From a virus, in IMG/VR virus record IMGVR_UViG_3300009136_000005, positions 1 through 60,792 of that record: a DNA stretch of 60,792 bases. One strand, written 5' to 3'. Below the pieces are notes generated by a model. The model saw only the letters and a list, made by a program, of their open reading frames with translations. It was not told the origin of the DNA and did no database searches. The position numbers and the translations under genes are program-made. This document shows, one piece after another, positions 48,101-54,646 of this stretch; position 1 is the first letter of the stretch, and each line of letters starts with the position of its first letter.

Positions 48101-50541
48101 GCTACACTCGGGATTTTAATGTCACCAGTAACTACGAGGTCACTATTGATTGTGACATCAGTAGCAGGAGAGCCTACACCTGTTATGTTACCACTAATAA
48201 TAAGATCACCACCTACATCTAATGTTGATCCATCCCAAGTTATGTTCGAATCACCTTCTAATGTTCCATCACCTGTCCACACACCAACTTGATTGTCTGC
48301 TGGTGTACCAACTTTAAATACATTAGCGACTGGTGAGCCGCCACCTCCAAGATCTGATGTTGTTAATACTCTTTCCCAGCCAGCACCAGTTAATGTATTG
48401 TTAACTTCAAATCCACCACTTGTTTCAATTATAGTTCTTGCAACGTCAGTATCCGTTTGTTGTAATAACACTTGACCAGTTTGAGATTTTATTTTTACAT
48501 CACCAATCTCGTTGTTAACTTGTAATGATCCGTCACCGTCAATGAATCCAATATTACCAATATTAGCGCTTGTTTGATCTCGCATCAAAATACGGTTCCC
48601 AGCAGCCGTACCTGTTGAGTTGTTGTCGTACAAATACATTGCACCAAATGCATTACGTACATCAAGTTCACCAGTGACCAAAAGTATTGAACCACTCCAA
48701 GTTAAGTTTGCATCACCTTCAACGGTTGTTGCATCTGTCCATATAGCAAGTTGATTGTTAACTGGTGTTCCTGTATTGCTTACATTACCGCCGCCTGCAG
48801 GTGCTTGTGGTTCAAATTGACTGTTAGCTGCAACCCAAGTTAAGACATCGCCATTAGCAACTGGAGATCCAGCTCCAGTTATGTTACCACTAATATATAA
48901 ATCACCAGTTAATAAAACTGGATCAGCTGTTATAGTAAGATCATTTGCATTTGTCGCAGAAAAAGTAGCTCGTGGAACCAAGTCGCTGGTTTGTAATTCT
49001 AAATTAATTTCCGATGCAGATTGTGATGCAACTTCTAACGTGTTTGAAGTAACAGCATCTAAAACAATATTTGAAGAACCAATAGTAACTGTACTAGAAA
49101 CATCTAACGTACCAGTCAATAATACATTAGTAGCGGCACCGGCTCTTGTTTGAATATTAAGATTACCACTTGTTGGTGTTTGTATTGTTAAGTCATCACC
49201 ATTAGCAAGAAGGCGAGAATCTCCATTTGAAACCCCAGTTTCTGTTAACCGCAATTCTGTAAATGTGCTTGATATTTCTAATACACCACTGCTCCAAGTA
49301 AAGTTTGCATCACCTTCAATTGTTCCATCGCCAGTCCACACACCGACTTGGTTATCCGCTGGTGTACCAACTTTAAATACATTAGCGACTGGTGAGCCGC
49401 CGCCTTCGCCTTGTGATACCGCTGGTTCGTATCTTTGATTGGAAGCATTCCAAGTTAATACATATCCGTTTGTTATTGGCGATCCACCAACATTTGTGAC
49501 AACATCAAAACCGCCTTGTTGTAATGTTCCAACTGTAACATTTACTTCACCTGTGTTTGTTAATACAAGATTTGTTTTAAGAGTTGTTCCGTTCGTATCA
49601 TACTTTTGAAGAACCATTATGTCGCTTGCTTCGTTGTATGCTAACAAGCCTCTGCGTGTACTATTCTCAGCAAAAGTTAAGTACGTATCAAATCCATCAT
49701 CGGAATCAAGAGTAAGGTTTGTTAATACACCTGCTCTGTGTAGTGTTAAATCACCATCAATAGTTTGTCCACCAACGGTAGAAATTATTTCGTTTCCGTT
49801 TGATTGGTTGATGGTTCCAGTAAGATTTACTACGTCAGCAATTACACCAGTTCGTTGAATAACAATTGCATCACCAACGCCAATCGGACTTCCTCCAATT
49901 CCACTATCATCGACTGGACGGATTCTTAATTCTTCTGAGTCACTAATTATATGCCATTCTTTGTTGTCGACGGATCCATCTGAATCAGATAATTCAAGAG
50001 TAGCAGAAGAACCTGCTATCATTAAATTATTAGCGATTGTTTGATCGCCAAGAGTATCAATTACTTCAACCCAATCAGCATTTCTTCTTCCGTATGTGAC
50101 ACCATCGGAAGGCGCATCTGTAAGTCCTATTGGCGATCCGACATCAACAGCATTTGCAATTCTTTTCCAAACAAGACCTGTTACTCCTAATGTAATTGGA
50201 TCGAGCGTTTCCATTAACCATATTTGTCCACCATTTATTAGGCCGTCTTGAACATACGTCTGTGTTCCAGATGACATCGCCTCTGATGAATTACTATCAG
50301 CCGAGCGAACCCACGCACCAGCTTTAACGTCATATATTCCATTCGTAGCAGCGTCAGCTTGATTTTTTACTAAACATCTGTCATCAGCAACTAACGCGAT
50401 ATTATCGATCGTTTGTGTTCCTGATAGTGTGATTGGAGCGACTGTTGCAGCTCGGACATTTCCCTTTGCAGATAAGTTTTCAACGTCTTTGACGAAGATC
50501 GTTTTTATCTGCTGCTGAACATTTATCTTTTCTTGGCCCAT
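45184..50541 (-). CDS. Giant tail fibre protein with YadA-like head repeats
   Basis: 1785 residues. The N-terminal ~150 residues are the attachment domain shared with the Gly-rich fibre 2 (VRAATVAPITLSGTQTIDNI, DDRCLVKNQ, TNGIYDVKAGAWVRS). The shaft contains repeated cassettes around VFKVGTPADNQVGVWTGDG and ANGDVLTWVAAN. At about residues 1310-1530 there are NVAIGSNAL, NVAIGKGAM, NIALGANAF, NIAIGTEAL, NIAIGSRAI and NVMIGTDAG: left-handed beta-roll repeats as in YadA-type adhesin heads. A C-terminal beta domain ends SFLFMGG. GSP occurs 11 times. Likely the main long fibre. Confidence 0.8.
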   Translation of the reverse strand: MGQEKINVQQQIKTIFVKDVENLSAKGNVRAATVAPITLSGTQTIDNIALVADDRCLVKNQADAATNGIYDVKAGAWVRSADSNSSEAMSSGTQTYVQDGLINGGQIWLMETLDPITLGVTGLVWKRIANAVDVGSPIGLTDAPSDGVTYGRRNADWVEVIDTLGDQTIANNLMIAGSSATLELSDSDGSVDNKEWHIISDSEELRIRPVDDSGIGGSPIGVGDAIVIQRTGVIADVVNLTGTINQSNGNEIISTVGGQTIDGDLTLHRAGVLTNLTLDSDDGFDTYLTFAENSTRRGLLAYNEASDIMVLQKYDTNGTTLKTNLVLTNTGEVNVTVGTLQQGGFDVVTNVGGSPITNGYVLTWNASNQRYEPAVSQGEGGGSPVANVFKVGTPADNQVGVWTGDGTIEGDANFTWSSGVLEISSTFTELRLTETGVSNGDSRLLANGDDLTIQTPTSGNLNIQTRAGAATNVLLTGTLDVSSTVTIGSSNIVLDAVTSNTLEVASQSASEINLELQTSDLVPRATFSATNANDLTITADPVLLTGDLYISGNITGAGSPVANGDVLTWVAANSQFEPQAPAGGGNVSNTGTPVNNQLAIWTDATTVEGDANLTWSGSILLVTGELDVRNAFGAMYLYDNNSTGTAAGNRILMRDQTSANIGNIGFIDGDGSLQVNNEIGDVKIKSQTGQVLLQQTDTDVARTIIETSGGFEVNNTLTGAGWERVLTTSDLGGGGSPVANVFKVGTPADNQVGVWTGDGTLEGDSNITWDGSTLDVGGDLIISGNITGVGSPATDVTINSDLVVTGDIKIPSVAKMFFDGGSNDYISHIGSALVFVVGGGQILNIDGQGLDMFGKVNTAAGIAGRAGLNIKTGVAPTSPIDGDTWTTAAGEFFVRLNGASVDLAAGGTVSAYGSPVPLNNEVAIWTDGTTIQGDSNFTWDGSTLSLTGQTNLGGNVTIGDGGGTLQTNVVNSHDTGLMVISGGSTDQLGANILLYGATLTTGDMLFRNDGNTWMRWDETAGDLEISTGIGVKTTAMTLDDVNGTTHAQKVTFLASATGDPSFNIPEGVAPSAPVDGDVWVTAAGEFFVRLNGVSTDLATSGGGAGSPVANVFKVGTPVDNQVGVWTGDGTIEGSANLTWNDTTLHVAGAANFDTSVTINGASPTTLNIVATAGNARLNLDAPNPQLRFDESDAGLDQKIWEIDVIGETLNHLISRDNFGTNYNYMIIERSGTDVNVQVDSIEFRAENSITLTTALTTLSGDVTIEGYISANGGSPIADGDVLTWVAANNQYEPQAAGGGGLFTEDGDSNIIGGTGAGANLTAASGLSNFFAGINAGGATTTGDDNVAIGSNALYDASAAGTGRENVAIGKGAMESSVLTSAFLNIAISTDTLTALTTGAYNIALGANAFNRLTAANNVVGLGQSAGIMMISGERNIAIGTEALGITAGGGSGTGSYNIAIGSRAISGTNLTTSANNIGIGRGTLPLVSSADSNVAVGYQAGAKITTGDNNVMIGTDAGPTANQSNRLYLHNAESNTPLIGGDFSTGEVQLSGTMRFTERANHIGTFPAATFGELWVRTATPNELVFTDDAGTDWLLNQSSGGTIGGSIADNQVAIGNGSDAIDGSAALTFDGSTLSLTGAATISNGLDVTSGNVNMNGQVLSLGSTAPHLTHLSTLDVIEHGAQTFFLSATNDGGSHYIRGGYHNGSNWVRSGIEEVSALSFLGTGNTKLRSAIAGSPGDVISWIDAIEITNGTGNVLISGDLEVAGSISGPADPITTSFLFMGG
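47141..47232 (-). repeat. Direct repeat A of the giant fibre
   Basis: One of three ~90-bp near-identical copies (with 48251-48345 and 49310-49405). The shared core includes AACTTTAAATACATTAGC. It encodes the VFKVGTPADNQVGVWTGDG cassette. Confidence 0.65.
48251..48345 (-). repeat. Direct repeat B of the giant fibre
   Basis: Second copy, about 1.1 kb from copy A. It shares ATTAGCGACTGGTGAGCCGC with copy C exactly. Confidence 0.65.
49310..49405 (-). repeat. Direct repeat C of the giant fibre
   Basis: Third copy, about 1.06 kb from copy B. In-frame recombination between copies would delete or add a shaft segment. Confidence 0.65.
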
Positions 50542-50568
50542 GAAAATTCCTATTATATCGTGATTTAG

Positions 50569-50576
50569 TATTTATC
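50569..50576 (-). promoter_or_regulatory. T4-type late promoter (GATAAATA)
   Basis: Minus-strand GATAAATA 27 nt upstream of the giant fibre ATG, with TAGGAATTTTC before the start. Confidence 0.65.
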
Positions 50577-50644
50577 GTTAGGTTAAAAGTTATACAATAA
50601 GGTCAAAAAACAGCAAAAATGCCACAAATAAACATGTTTCCCTG

Positions 50645-50673
50645 TTGACTTCTAGGGTCAAATCCCGTATAAT
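50645..50673 (+). promoter_or_regulatory. Early-type promoter of the structured leader RNA
   Basis: TTGACT 50645-50650, spacer TCTAGGGTCAAATCCCG (17), TATAAT 50668-50673. Predicted +1 at about 50680, at the base of the first hairpin. Confidence 0.8.
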
Positions 50674-50680
50674 ATACCTA

Positions 50681-50902
50681 TTGAGTCGTTAAATTCTTTG
50701 CGATTCAATCAGAGGTAAGGCCGCATAGACTGGTGCGGAGATTTAAGCAGCGTATTGAGGTGGGGCTGGTTTAATGTTAGAGGTAAGTCCGCATAGATTG
50801 TGTGGAAGAGTTTAAACAGCGTATTGTGGAGAGGGGCTGGTTTAACAAACGAATTAACAAAGTCGTAGAGGTGAAAGTCCTTGCAAGAGCCGATAGGCGA
50901 CT
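50681..50902 (+). ncRNA. Tandem-repeat structured leader RNA
   Basis: The only gene-free stretch above 300 bases (50542-50932). 5' hairpin TTGAGTCG (50681-50688) / CGATTCAA (50701-50708). Repeat R1 50711-50774 and R2 50779-50845 (period ~68) each hold hairpin H1, CCGCA with TGCGG (R1) or TGTGG (R2), and hairpin H2, TTAAG-CAGC or TTAAA-CAGC with GCTG-G-TTTAA. The differences keep pairing (G-C to G-U; G-U to A-U). A third element starts AGAGGTGAAAGTCC (50867) and closes as AGTCG (50861-50865) / CGACT (50898-50902) with an inner GCC-GATA-GGC hairpin. The gene at 50933 follows. A riboswitch-like leader or a processed small RNA are both possible. Confidence 0.65.
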
Positions 50903-50932
50903 ACGCAACTTTTTAATTATCGAGATTATATT

Positions 50933-51277
50933 ATGTCAAATGTACAATGGAAAAGACGCGGTGATCGATTTGAACAGAATGTTCTGGTCGTTTCTGGTTA
51001 TATACTGAACGAGCAAAACGAATTCATCAAATCAGATCAAGCTGTCACAATGATCAATCCTCTTGACTTCAACCACTTTGTTGGTGTCGAAGATACTGTC
51101 GAAGAACTCGATGGTACAACCGTTAAATTTACTTTTGGTGATGTTGTTTACTTCGCTGACGTTCCTTTAATCAACTCAATTATCAGACTTGCCGCAAGTA
51201 TTCTTTGGGATGCTCGTGATGAAGTTATGGCTGATGATGCTGAATTGGACGAAGATGTTACAGTGATCAACCTGTAA
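50933..51277 (+). CDS. Hypothetical protein downstream of the RNA leader, 114 aa
   Basis: MSNVQWKRRGDRFEQNVLVV, a beta-rich domain and an acidic C-terminus (DARDEVMADDAELDEDVTVI). No family recognised. The ATG is used because it follows the structured leader by 30 nt; there is no good Shine-Dalgarno, so translation may depend on the RNA fold. Followed by a terminator. Confidence 0.6.
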   Translation: MSNVQWKRRGDRFEQNVLVVSGYILNEQNEFIKSDQAVTMINPLDFNHFVGVEDTVEELDGTTVKFTFGDVVYFADVPLINSIIRLAASILWDARDEVMADDAELDEDVTVINL

Positions 51278-51301
51278 AATACCAACCAATCAAATCACTC
51301 A

Positions 51302-51337
51302 CATAAATACCCCACATAACACTTGTGGGGTTTTTTT
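51302..51337 (+). promoter_or_regulatory. Terminator hairpin with embedded late promoter start
   Basis: CATAAATA (51302-51309). CCCCACA (51310-51316) pairs with TGTGGGG (51324-51330), then seven T. As a terminator it ends the gene at 50933. The late start site (~51315) falls within the left arm, so late RNA cannot form the hairpin, and the GTGGGG arm then lies 8-13 nt before the ATG at 51338. Confidence 0.65.
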
Positions 51338-51781
51338 ATGTCATTAATTACAGAAATACATGGGGATGCAATTCTCATAAAAACAGTTTTGGAAAGCTAT
51401 AACGTTTCATCTACCAAAGAGTTACTTGATCAATTGAATGAAGTATCTGCTGCTGCAATGGGAAAAGCAGACGTTAGAGATTGGACAAAACAAGCACTTG
51501 CCGATCAAGGCAGAGATGAAATAGATGCTAAGCAACAAGAAGTAATTAAGAAGCTTGGTGGCGGTGGTAAAGATCAACAACGTATGATGCCAGATGCTGG
51601 ACACATTATTGCAAAGGATGGTAATTTCTATGTTGTGAAATCAGTTGGTGGATCCAAGTTAAATCTTGTTGATTTAAAAACCAAAAAAGCTGCGAACGTT
51701 AGTATGGATGAACTCAGTAAGAATTATAAAGCTCAAAAAGACCAACAATCTGGCAATGTCAGATGGATATTTAAAGGGTAA
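51338..51781 (+). CDS. Hypothetical late protein, 147 aa
   Basis: N-terminal helical half (VSSTKELLDQLNEVSAAAMG), a Gly-rich joint (KKLGGGGKDQQ), then a small beta domain (HIIAKDGNFYVVKSVGGSKL) like an SH3-type fold. Start directly after the T-run of the terminator. Confidence 0.55.
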   Translation: MSLITEIHGDAILIKTVLESYNVSSTKELLDQLNEVSAAAMGKADVRDWTKQALADQGRDEIDAKQQEVIKKLGGGGKDQQRMMPDAGHIIAKDGNFYVVKSVGGSKLNLVDLKTKKAANVSMDELSKNYKAQKDQQSGNVRWIFKG

Positions 51782-51807
51782 TCTATTCTCCACATAACTT
51801 CACACTA

Positions 51808-51833
51808 AACCCGCACTCGTTGCGGGTTTTTTA
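51808..51833 (+). terminator. Rho-independent terminator
   Basis: AACCCGCA (51808-51815), loop CTCGT, TGCGGGTT (51821-51828), then TTTT. Confidence 0.85.
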
Positions 51834-51841
51834 TTTTCTGG

Positions 51842-51870
51842 TTGACATATAATCAAATTTGATAGATACT
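51842..51870 (+). promoter_or_regulatory. Sigma70-like promoter
   Basis: TTGACA 51842-51847, 17-bp spacer, GATACT 51865-51870, then AGAGGAAATATT and the ATG at 51891. Confidence 0.65.
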
Positions 51871-51890
51871 ATAAGCTAAGAGGAAATATT

Positions 51891-52097
51891 ATGTTAGTGA
51901 CATCACACCGAATGATTTGCCTAAACACGCAATGTGAAAAAGAAGGATTTGGTAGTGCGTATGGTCCTGTCGATAGACCCGAACAAACTGTATGTCCACA
52001 TTGTGGATTCAAAACTTTCGTTGATGCTCGTGGTTCAAAAGCACTCGTTAAAATGGTTAAAGCAAAATTGGAGCTAGAACAGAATGGCGCTGTATAG
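51891..52097 (+). CDS. Zinc-ribbon protein, 68 aa
   Basis: MICLNTQCEKEGFG and VCPHCGFKTFVDARGS give a four-Cys zinc ribbon, then a basic helix (ALVKMVKAKLELEQ). Function unknown. Confidence 0.6.
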   Translation: MLVTSHRMICLNTQCEKEGFGSAYGPVDRPEQTVCPHCGFKTFVDARGSKALVKMVKAKLELEQNGAV

Positions 52098-52401
52098 AAT
52101 TCAATTGACCTCATTTTATGATCACGACATTGCAATGGCAATAAAAATTAATAACAAAGTGTACAATTTTGATCACGGATGGGAGATCACAGAAGACGAT
52201 AACCGATTTTATGTAGGTCAAGAAGCAAAGATTCCATTCGATAAACACTTCCCACCTGACGGTCCTGAGTGGATTGCAAGTGGTGATTTAATACCTGCGA
52301 CCGAAGACGAGTGGGTTCAATCAATTAAATCAGACGTTCATCACACACCACGTTTCATGCGGGTGTTTAATTGGCTGACAAAGTGGTATATCGATCGATA
52401 A
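52084..52401 (+). CDS. Hypothetical protein, 105 aa
   Basis: MALYRIQLTSFYDHDIAMAI, acidic middle, aromatic C-terminus (RFMRVFNWLTKWYIDR). Overlaps the zinc-ribbon gene by 14 nt. Confidence 0.5.
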   Translation: MALYRIQLTSFYDHDIAMAIKINNKVYNFDHGWEITEDDNRFYVGQEAKIPFDKHFPPDGPEWIASGDLIPATEDEWVQSIKSDVHHTPRFMRVFNWLTKWYIDR

Positions 52402-52454
52402 CCCACATAAACTGCGGGTCCTCTAACTCCTTGTTTTATAAGGGGTTTTTCCTG

Positions 52455-52483
52455 TTGACTTTAAGGGGCAAATCACGTATAAT
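52455..52483 (+). promoter_or_regulatory. Early-type promoter, leaderless
   Basis: TTGACT 52455-52460, 17-bp spacer, TATAAT 52478-52483. The ATG at 52490 is seven bases after the -10, at the predicted +1. Confidence 0.75.
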
Positions 52484-52489
52484 AGGGAT

Positions 52490-52687
52490 ATGAAAATAAA
52501 GAAAATCACAATAGATTTAGGTAGTCCAGTCAATCGCATTCTCTGCTTTATAGGTGGGTTTGGTTGGATAGCTGGTGTGGTTATCGCAAACGGATTTTGG
52601 AGCACTTTCTTTTCCGTATGTTTTGGACCATTTTGGGCTTGGTATTTGTCTGTTGAAAAATTACTTCAAATGGTAGGTGTGATATGA
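52490..52687 (+). CDS. Two-pass membrane protein, 65 aa
   Basis: MKIKKITIDLGSPVNRILCF, then two hydrophobic segments (GGFGWIAGVVIANGFW; FFSVCFGPFWAWYLSV). Appears to be translated from a leaderless RNA. ATGA overlap with the next gene. Confidence 0.5.
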   Translation: MKIKKITIDLGSPVNRILCFIGGFGWIAGVVIANGFWSTFFSVCFGPFWAWYLSVEKLLQMVGVI

Positions 52688-52866
52688 TTCGCGCATTAAT
52701 TATATGGGTTGGCAGCATCGTTATCGGATGGATAATTGCACTGTTTGGTGCGGTTATTTTTGCCACAATCAAAACTTTTTTCAAACTGGTGTGGTGTGGT
52801 TTAGCTGCCATACTTCGTCGCAAACCAAAACAGGTACAAGAAGATGTCACCATTCCTAACGCATAG
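52684..52866 (+). CDS. Membrane protein, 60 aa
   Basis: Two hydrophobic stretches in the first 45 residues (ALIIWVGSIVIGWIIALFGA), then a basic tail (RRKPKQVQEDV). Unrecognised. Confidence 0.5.
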   Translation: MIRALIIWVGSIVIGWIIALFGAVIFATIKTFFKLVWCGLAAILRRKPKQVQEDVTIPNA

Positions 52867-53038
52867 TATCGTAAAATTAATTGAGTGGGTATGGCACTTT
52901 TTGCCCGACGAGTGTGAAGTTGAAGGATGTGGTCGTGGCGGAGTTCGTGGCAATGAAAATATTATTGATGATGTTGTCACTTGTGATTATTGTCACATCG
53001 AACAACTGATGAAAGAAGCAGATGAAACCGAATCTTAA
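52844..53038 (+). CDS. Small Cys-rich protein, 64 aa
   Basis: CEVEGCGRGG and CDYCHIEQL suggest a zinc knuckle. Overlaps both neighbours. Confidence 0.5.
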   Translation: MSPFLTHSIVKLIEWVWHFLPDECEVEGCGRGGVRGNENIIDDVVTCDYCHIEQLMKEADETES

Positions 53039-53312
53039 TAATTGTCCCGAATGTGGCGTTGACATAACTGACGAAAGTCATATTGATGATGCGCTATATC
53101 CGATAACACGCAACCGCGATACGTGGTCAGCAGGTTGTTGTGAATGTCAACTATTTGTTGATGTTGTAGGTTCAGAACAAGACGCAATCGAATATTGGAA
53201 CAGATACACCGTCCAATATAAAGAAGTTAAATTAGCACGAAAGAACATTTTATTTTTTCTGGTGCCAATTATAGTATTAGTAGTTGGTGGTTATTTTTTA
53301 ATTGGAGAATGA
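53022..53312 (+). CDS. Lar-like zinc protein with C-terminal membrane anchor
   Basis: 96 residues. CPECGVDI at the start, CCECQLFVD in the middle and SEQDAIEYWNRY follow the Lar pattern (CPxCG...C..C...DAI..WN) of restriction-alleviation proteins. A C-terminal membrane helix (NILFFLVPIIVLVVGGYFL) is unusual for that family. A role against host restriction at the membrane is inference. Confidence 0.55.
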   Translation: MKPNLNNCPECGVDITDESHIDDALYPITRNRDTWSAGCCECQLFVDVVGSEQDAIEYWNRYTVQYKEVKLARKNILFFLVPIIVLVVGGYFLIGE

Positions 53313-53602
53313 ACATGATAGACGAACAAATTATTAAACAACTTAAACGTATGGTAAACGATCGTACGATTTCACCACGACAACGGAACATGGTTATGGA
53401 AGCCATTCGGTACATCAAAAGTTTAGAAGATGAAATCAATTCTCTTTCAAAAACCAAAGAAGATACAGCATTAGAACAAATCAATGCTTTGGAATTTGGT
53501 GAGGTTGTTGAAATCAATATCCCTGCAGTAAGCGATAAAGACATTTATGGTGAGATGGATGGATCTGCGTGCATGGATGAACCCGTTGAGAACTTATACT
53601 AA
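53309..53602 (+). CDS. Hypothetical protein, 97 aa
   Basis: Helical first half (QLKRMVNDRTISPRQRNMVM), acidic second half. ATGA overlap with the Lar-like gene. Confidence 0.5.
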   Translation: MNMIDEQIIKQLKRMVNDRTISPRQRNMVMEAIRYIKSLEDEINSLSKTKEDTALEQINALEFGEVVEINIPAVSDKDIYGEMDGSACMDEPVENLY

Positions 53603-53865
53603 TGAATAACCATATGAGTGTACAAGAATTTTCTGATCTTCAATCGTGGATGAATGAAGTACAACTTCGTCATCTGAATGTTGTTGAACGAAGTGGAAGT
53701 GGCGAAGATCCTTACACGCATTATTATGCGACACTTCCTGGTACGTATCGGCTTGGTGTGGGGAGCACTCGTGTCGGATATTTTGGTGATGCGAATGGTG
53801 CTGATAACGATTTCGGTGTGCTGTGTAACAGGGCAGCGACTTACGAATATTGGATGGAAGGATAA
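53602..53865 (+). CDS. Hypothetical protein, 87 aa
   Basis: MNNHMSVQEFSDLQSWMNEV, then a Gly- and Tyr-rich part (YATLPGTYRLGVGSTRVGYF). No motif. Confidence 0.5.
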   Translation: MNNHMSVQEFSDLQSWMNEVQLRHLNVVERSGSGEDPYTHYYATLPGTYRLGVGSTRVGYFGDANGADNDFGVLCNRAATYEYWMEG

Positions 53866-53867
53866 CA

Positions 53868-54101
53868 TTGAGTAAGAAAACCGCATATGACATTATCAAT
53901 AAACTTCGCGATCATGTAAATGATGGTGGAATGTTTACGATCCCACTCGGATCGAATAATCGCGGCGGAACTATTCTTGCACACATTTATAGAATGAAAG
54001 ATAATGAAATGATAATGAATACTGAGGTTGTGGTTCACACAATACAGTTGAAAGGTTTATCTATTGATGAAATTACTTTCTGGTCAAAAACAGGCAAGTA
54101 A
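53868..54101 (+). CDS. Hypothetical protein, 77 aa, TTG start
   Basis: TTG at 53868 with GGAAGGAT upstream gives SKKTAYDIINKLRDHVNDGG. The only earlier in-frame start (ATG 53850) lies inside the previous gene. Unrecognised. Confidence 0.5.
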   Translation: MSKKTAYDIINKLRDHVNDGGMFTIPLGSNNRGGTILAHIYRMKDNEMIMNTEVVVHTIQLKGLSIDEITFWSKTGK

Positions 54102-54102
54102 A

Positions 54103-54561
54103 ATGCGACCATCAATTGTCGTGATGTTAATTATACTTTCGATCGGTTGTGGCGGTTCTTCTGGTCACAACTCTGACTACGTTAAACCTACACCAAATGA
54201 AACGTCATTAAATTTCGAAATATGGTATTACGGAAAGCTGCCAGAACCAATTGCTGATCACCTTGAGGCACATTGGTTAGATGTCCAATCATGTGTTGGT
54301 GTCGCAGCGCCAATTACACCATACAAAGTATCAGTCCGATATTTGCAAGCAGATAATATGCCGAAACCAATCGGTGCGATGGATACAAATACTCACACAA
54401 TTTATATCGATGTTGATTATATGTATGAAGTCATCGTACTTCGTCACGAAATGATCCATCACTTATTGGATTTAATCGGCGTAACCCTTGAATCTCAGGA
54501 GAAACATGAGCCTGAGTGGGTGTTCAACGAGTGTGTGTACATTGATTGGCAAAAATTTTAA
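54103..54561 (+). CDS. HExxH metallopeptidase-like lipoprotein
   Basis: 152 residues. Signal peptide with lipobox-like LSIGC (Cys ~15) after MRPSIVVMLI, then a zinc motif VLRHEMIHHLLDLIG with a further His (KHEPEW). An anchored, periplasmic metallopeptidase or peptidoglycan-linked protein is plausible. It may be a spanin- or lysis-type factor, but no second lysis gene was found nearby. Confidence 0.58.
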   Translation: MRPSIVVMLIILSIGCGGSSGHNSDYVKPTPNETSLNFEIWYYGKLPEPIADHLEAHWLDVQSCVGVAAPITPYKVSVRYLQADNMPKPIGAMDTNTHTIYIDVDYMYEVIVLRHEMIHHLLDLIGVTLESQEKHEPEWVFNECVYIDWQKF

Positions 54562-54585
54562 CGGGACAATGCGGTTGTTTGCCTG

Positions 54586-54614
54586 TTGACTTTAGGGTTT
54601 AATTAGGGGATAAT
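54586..54614 (+). promoter_or_regulatory. Early-type promoter cassette
   Basis: TTGACT 54586-54591, 17-bp spacer, GATAAT 54609-54614, followed by ATACGCATATTTCAACAA. Confidence 0.78.
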
Positions 54615-54646
54615 ATACGCATATTTCAACAAAATCACATATTGTT

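Noticed and set aside
50711-50880. Resemblance of AGAGGTAAGTCCGCATAG to RNase P RNA and to group II intron segments
   Set aside because: Only the short GAGG(A/T)AAGTCC-type run matches. The rest of RNase P or intron core elements is absent, and the region is only ~220 nt.
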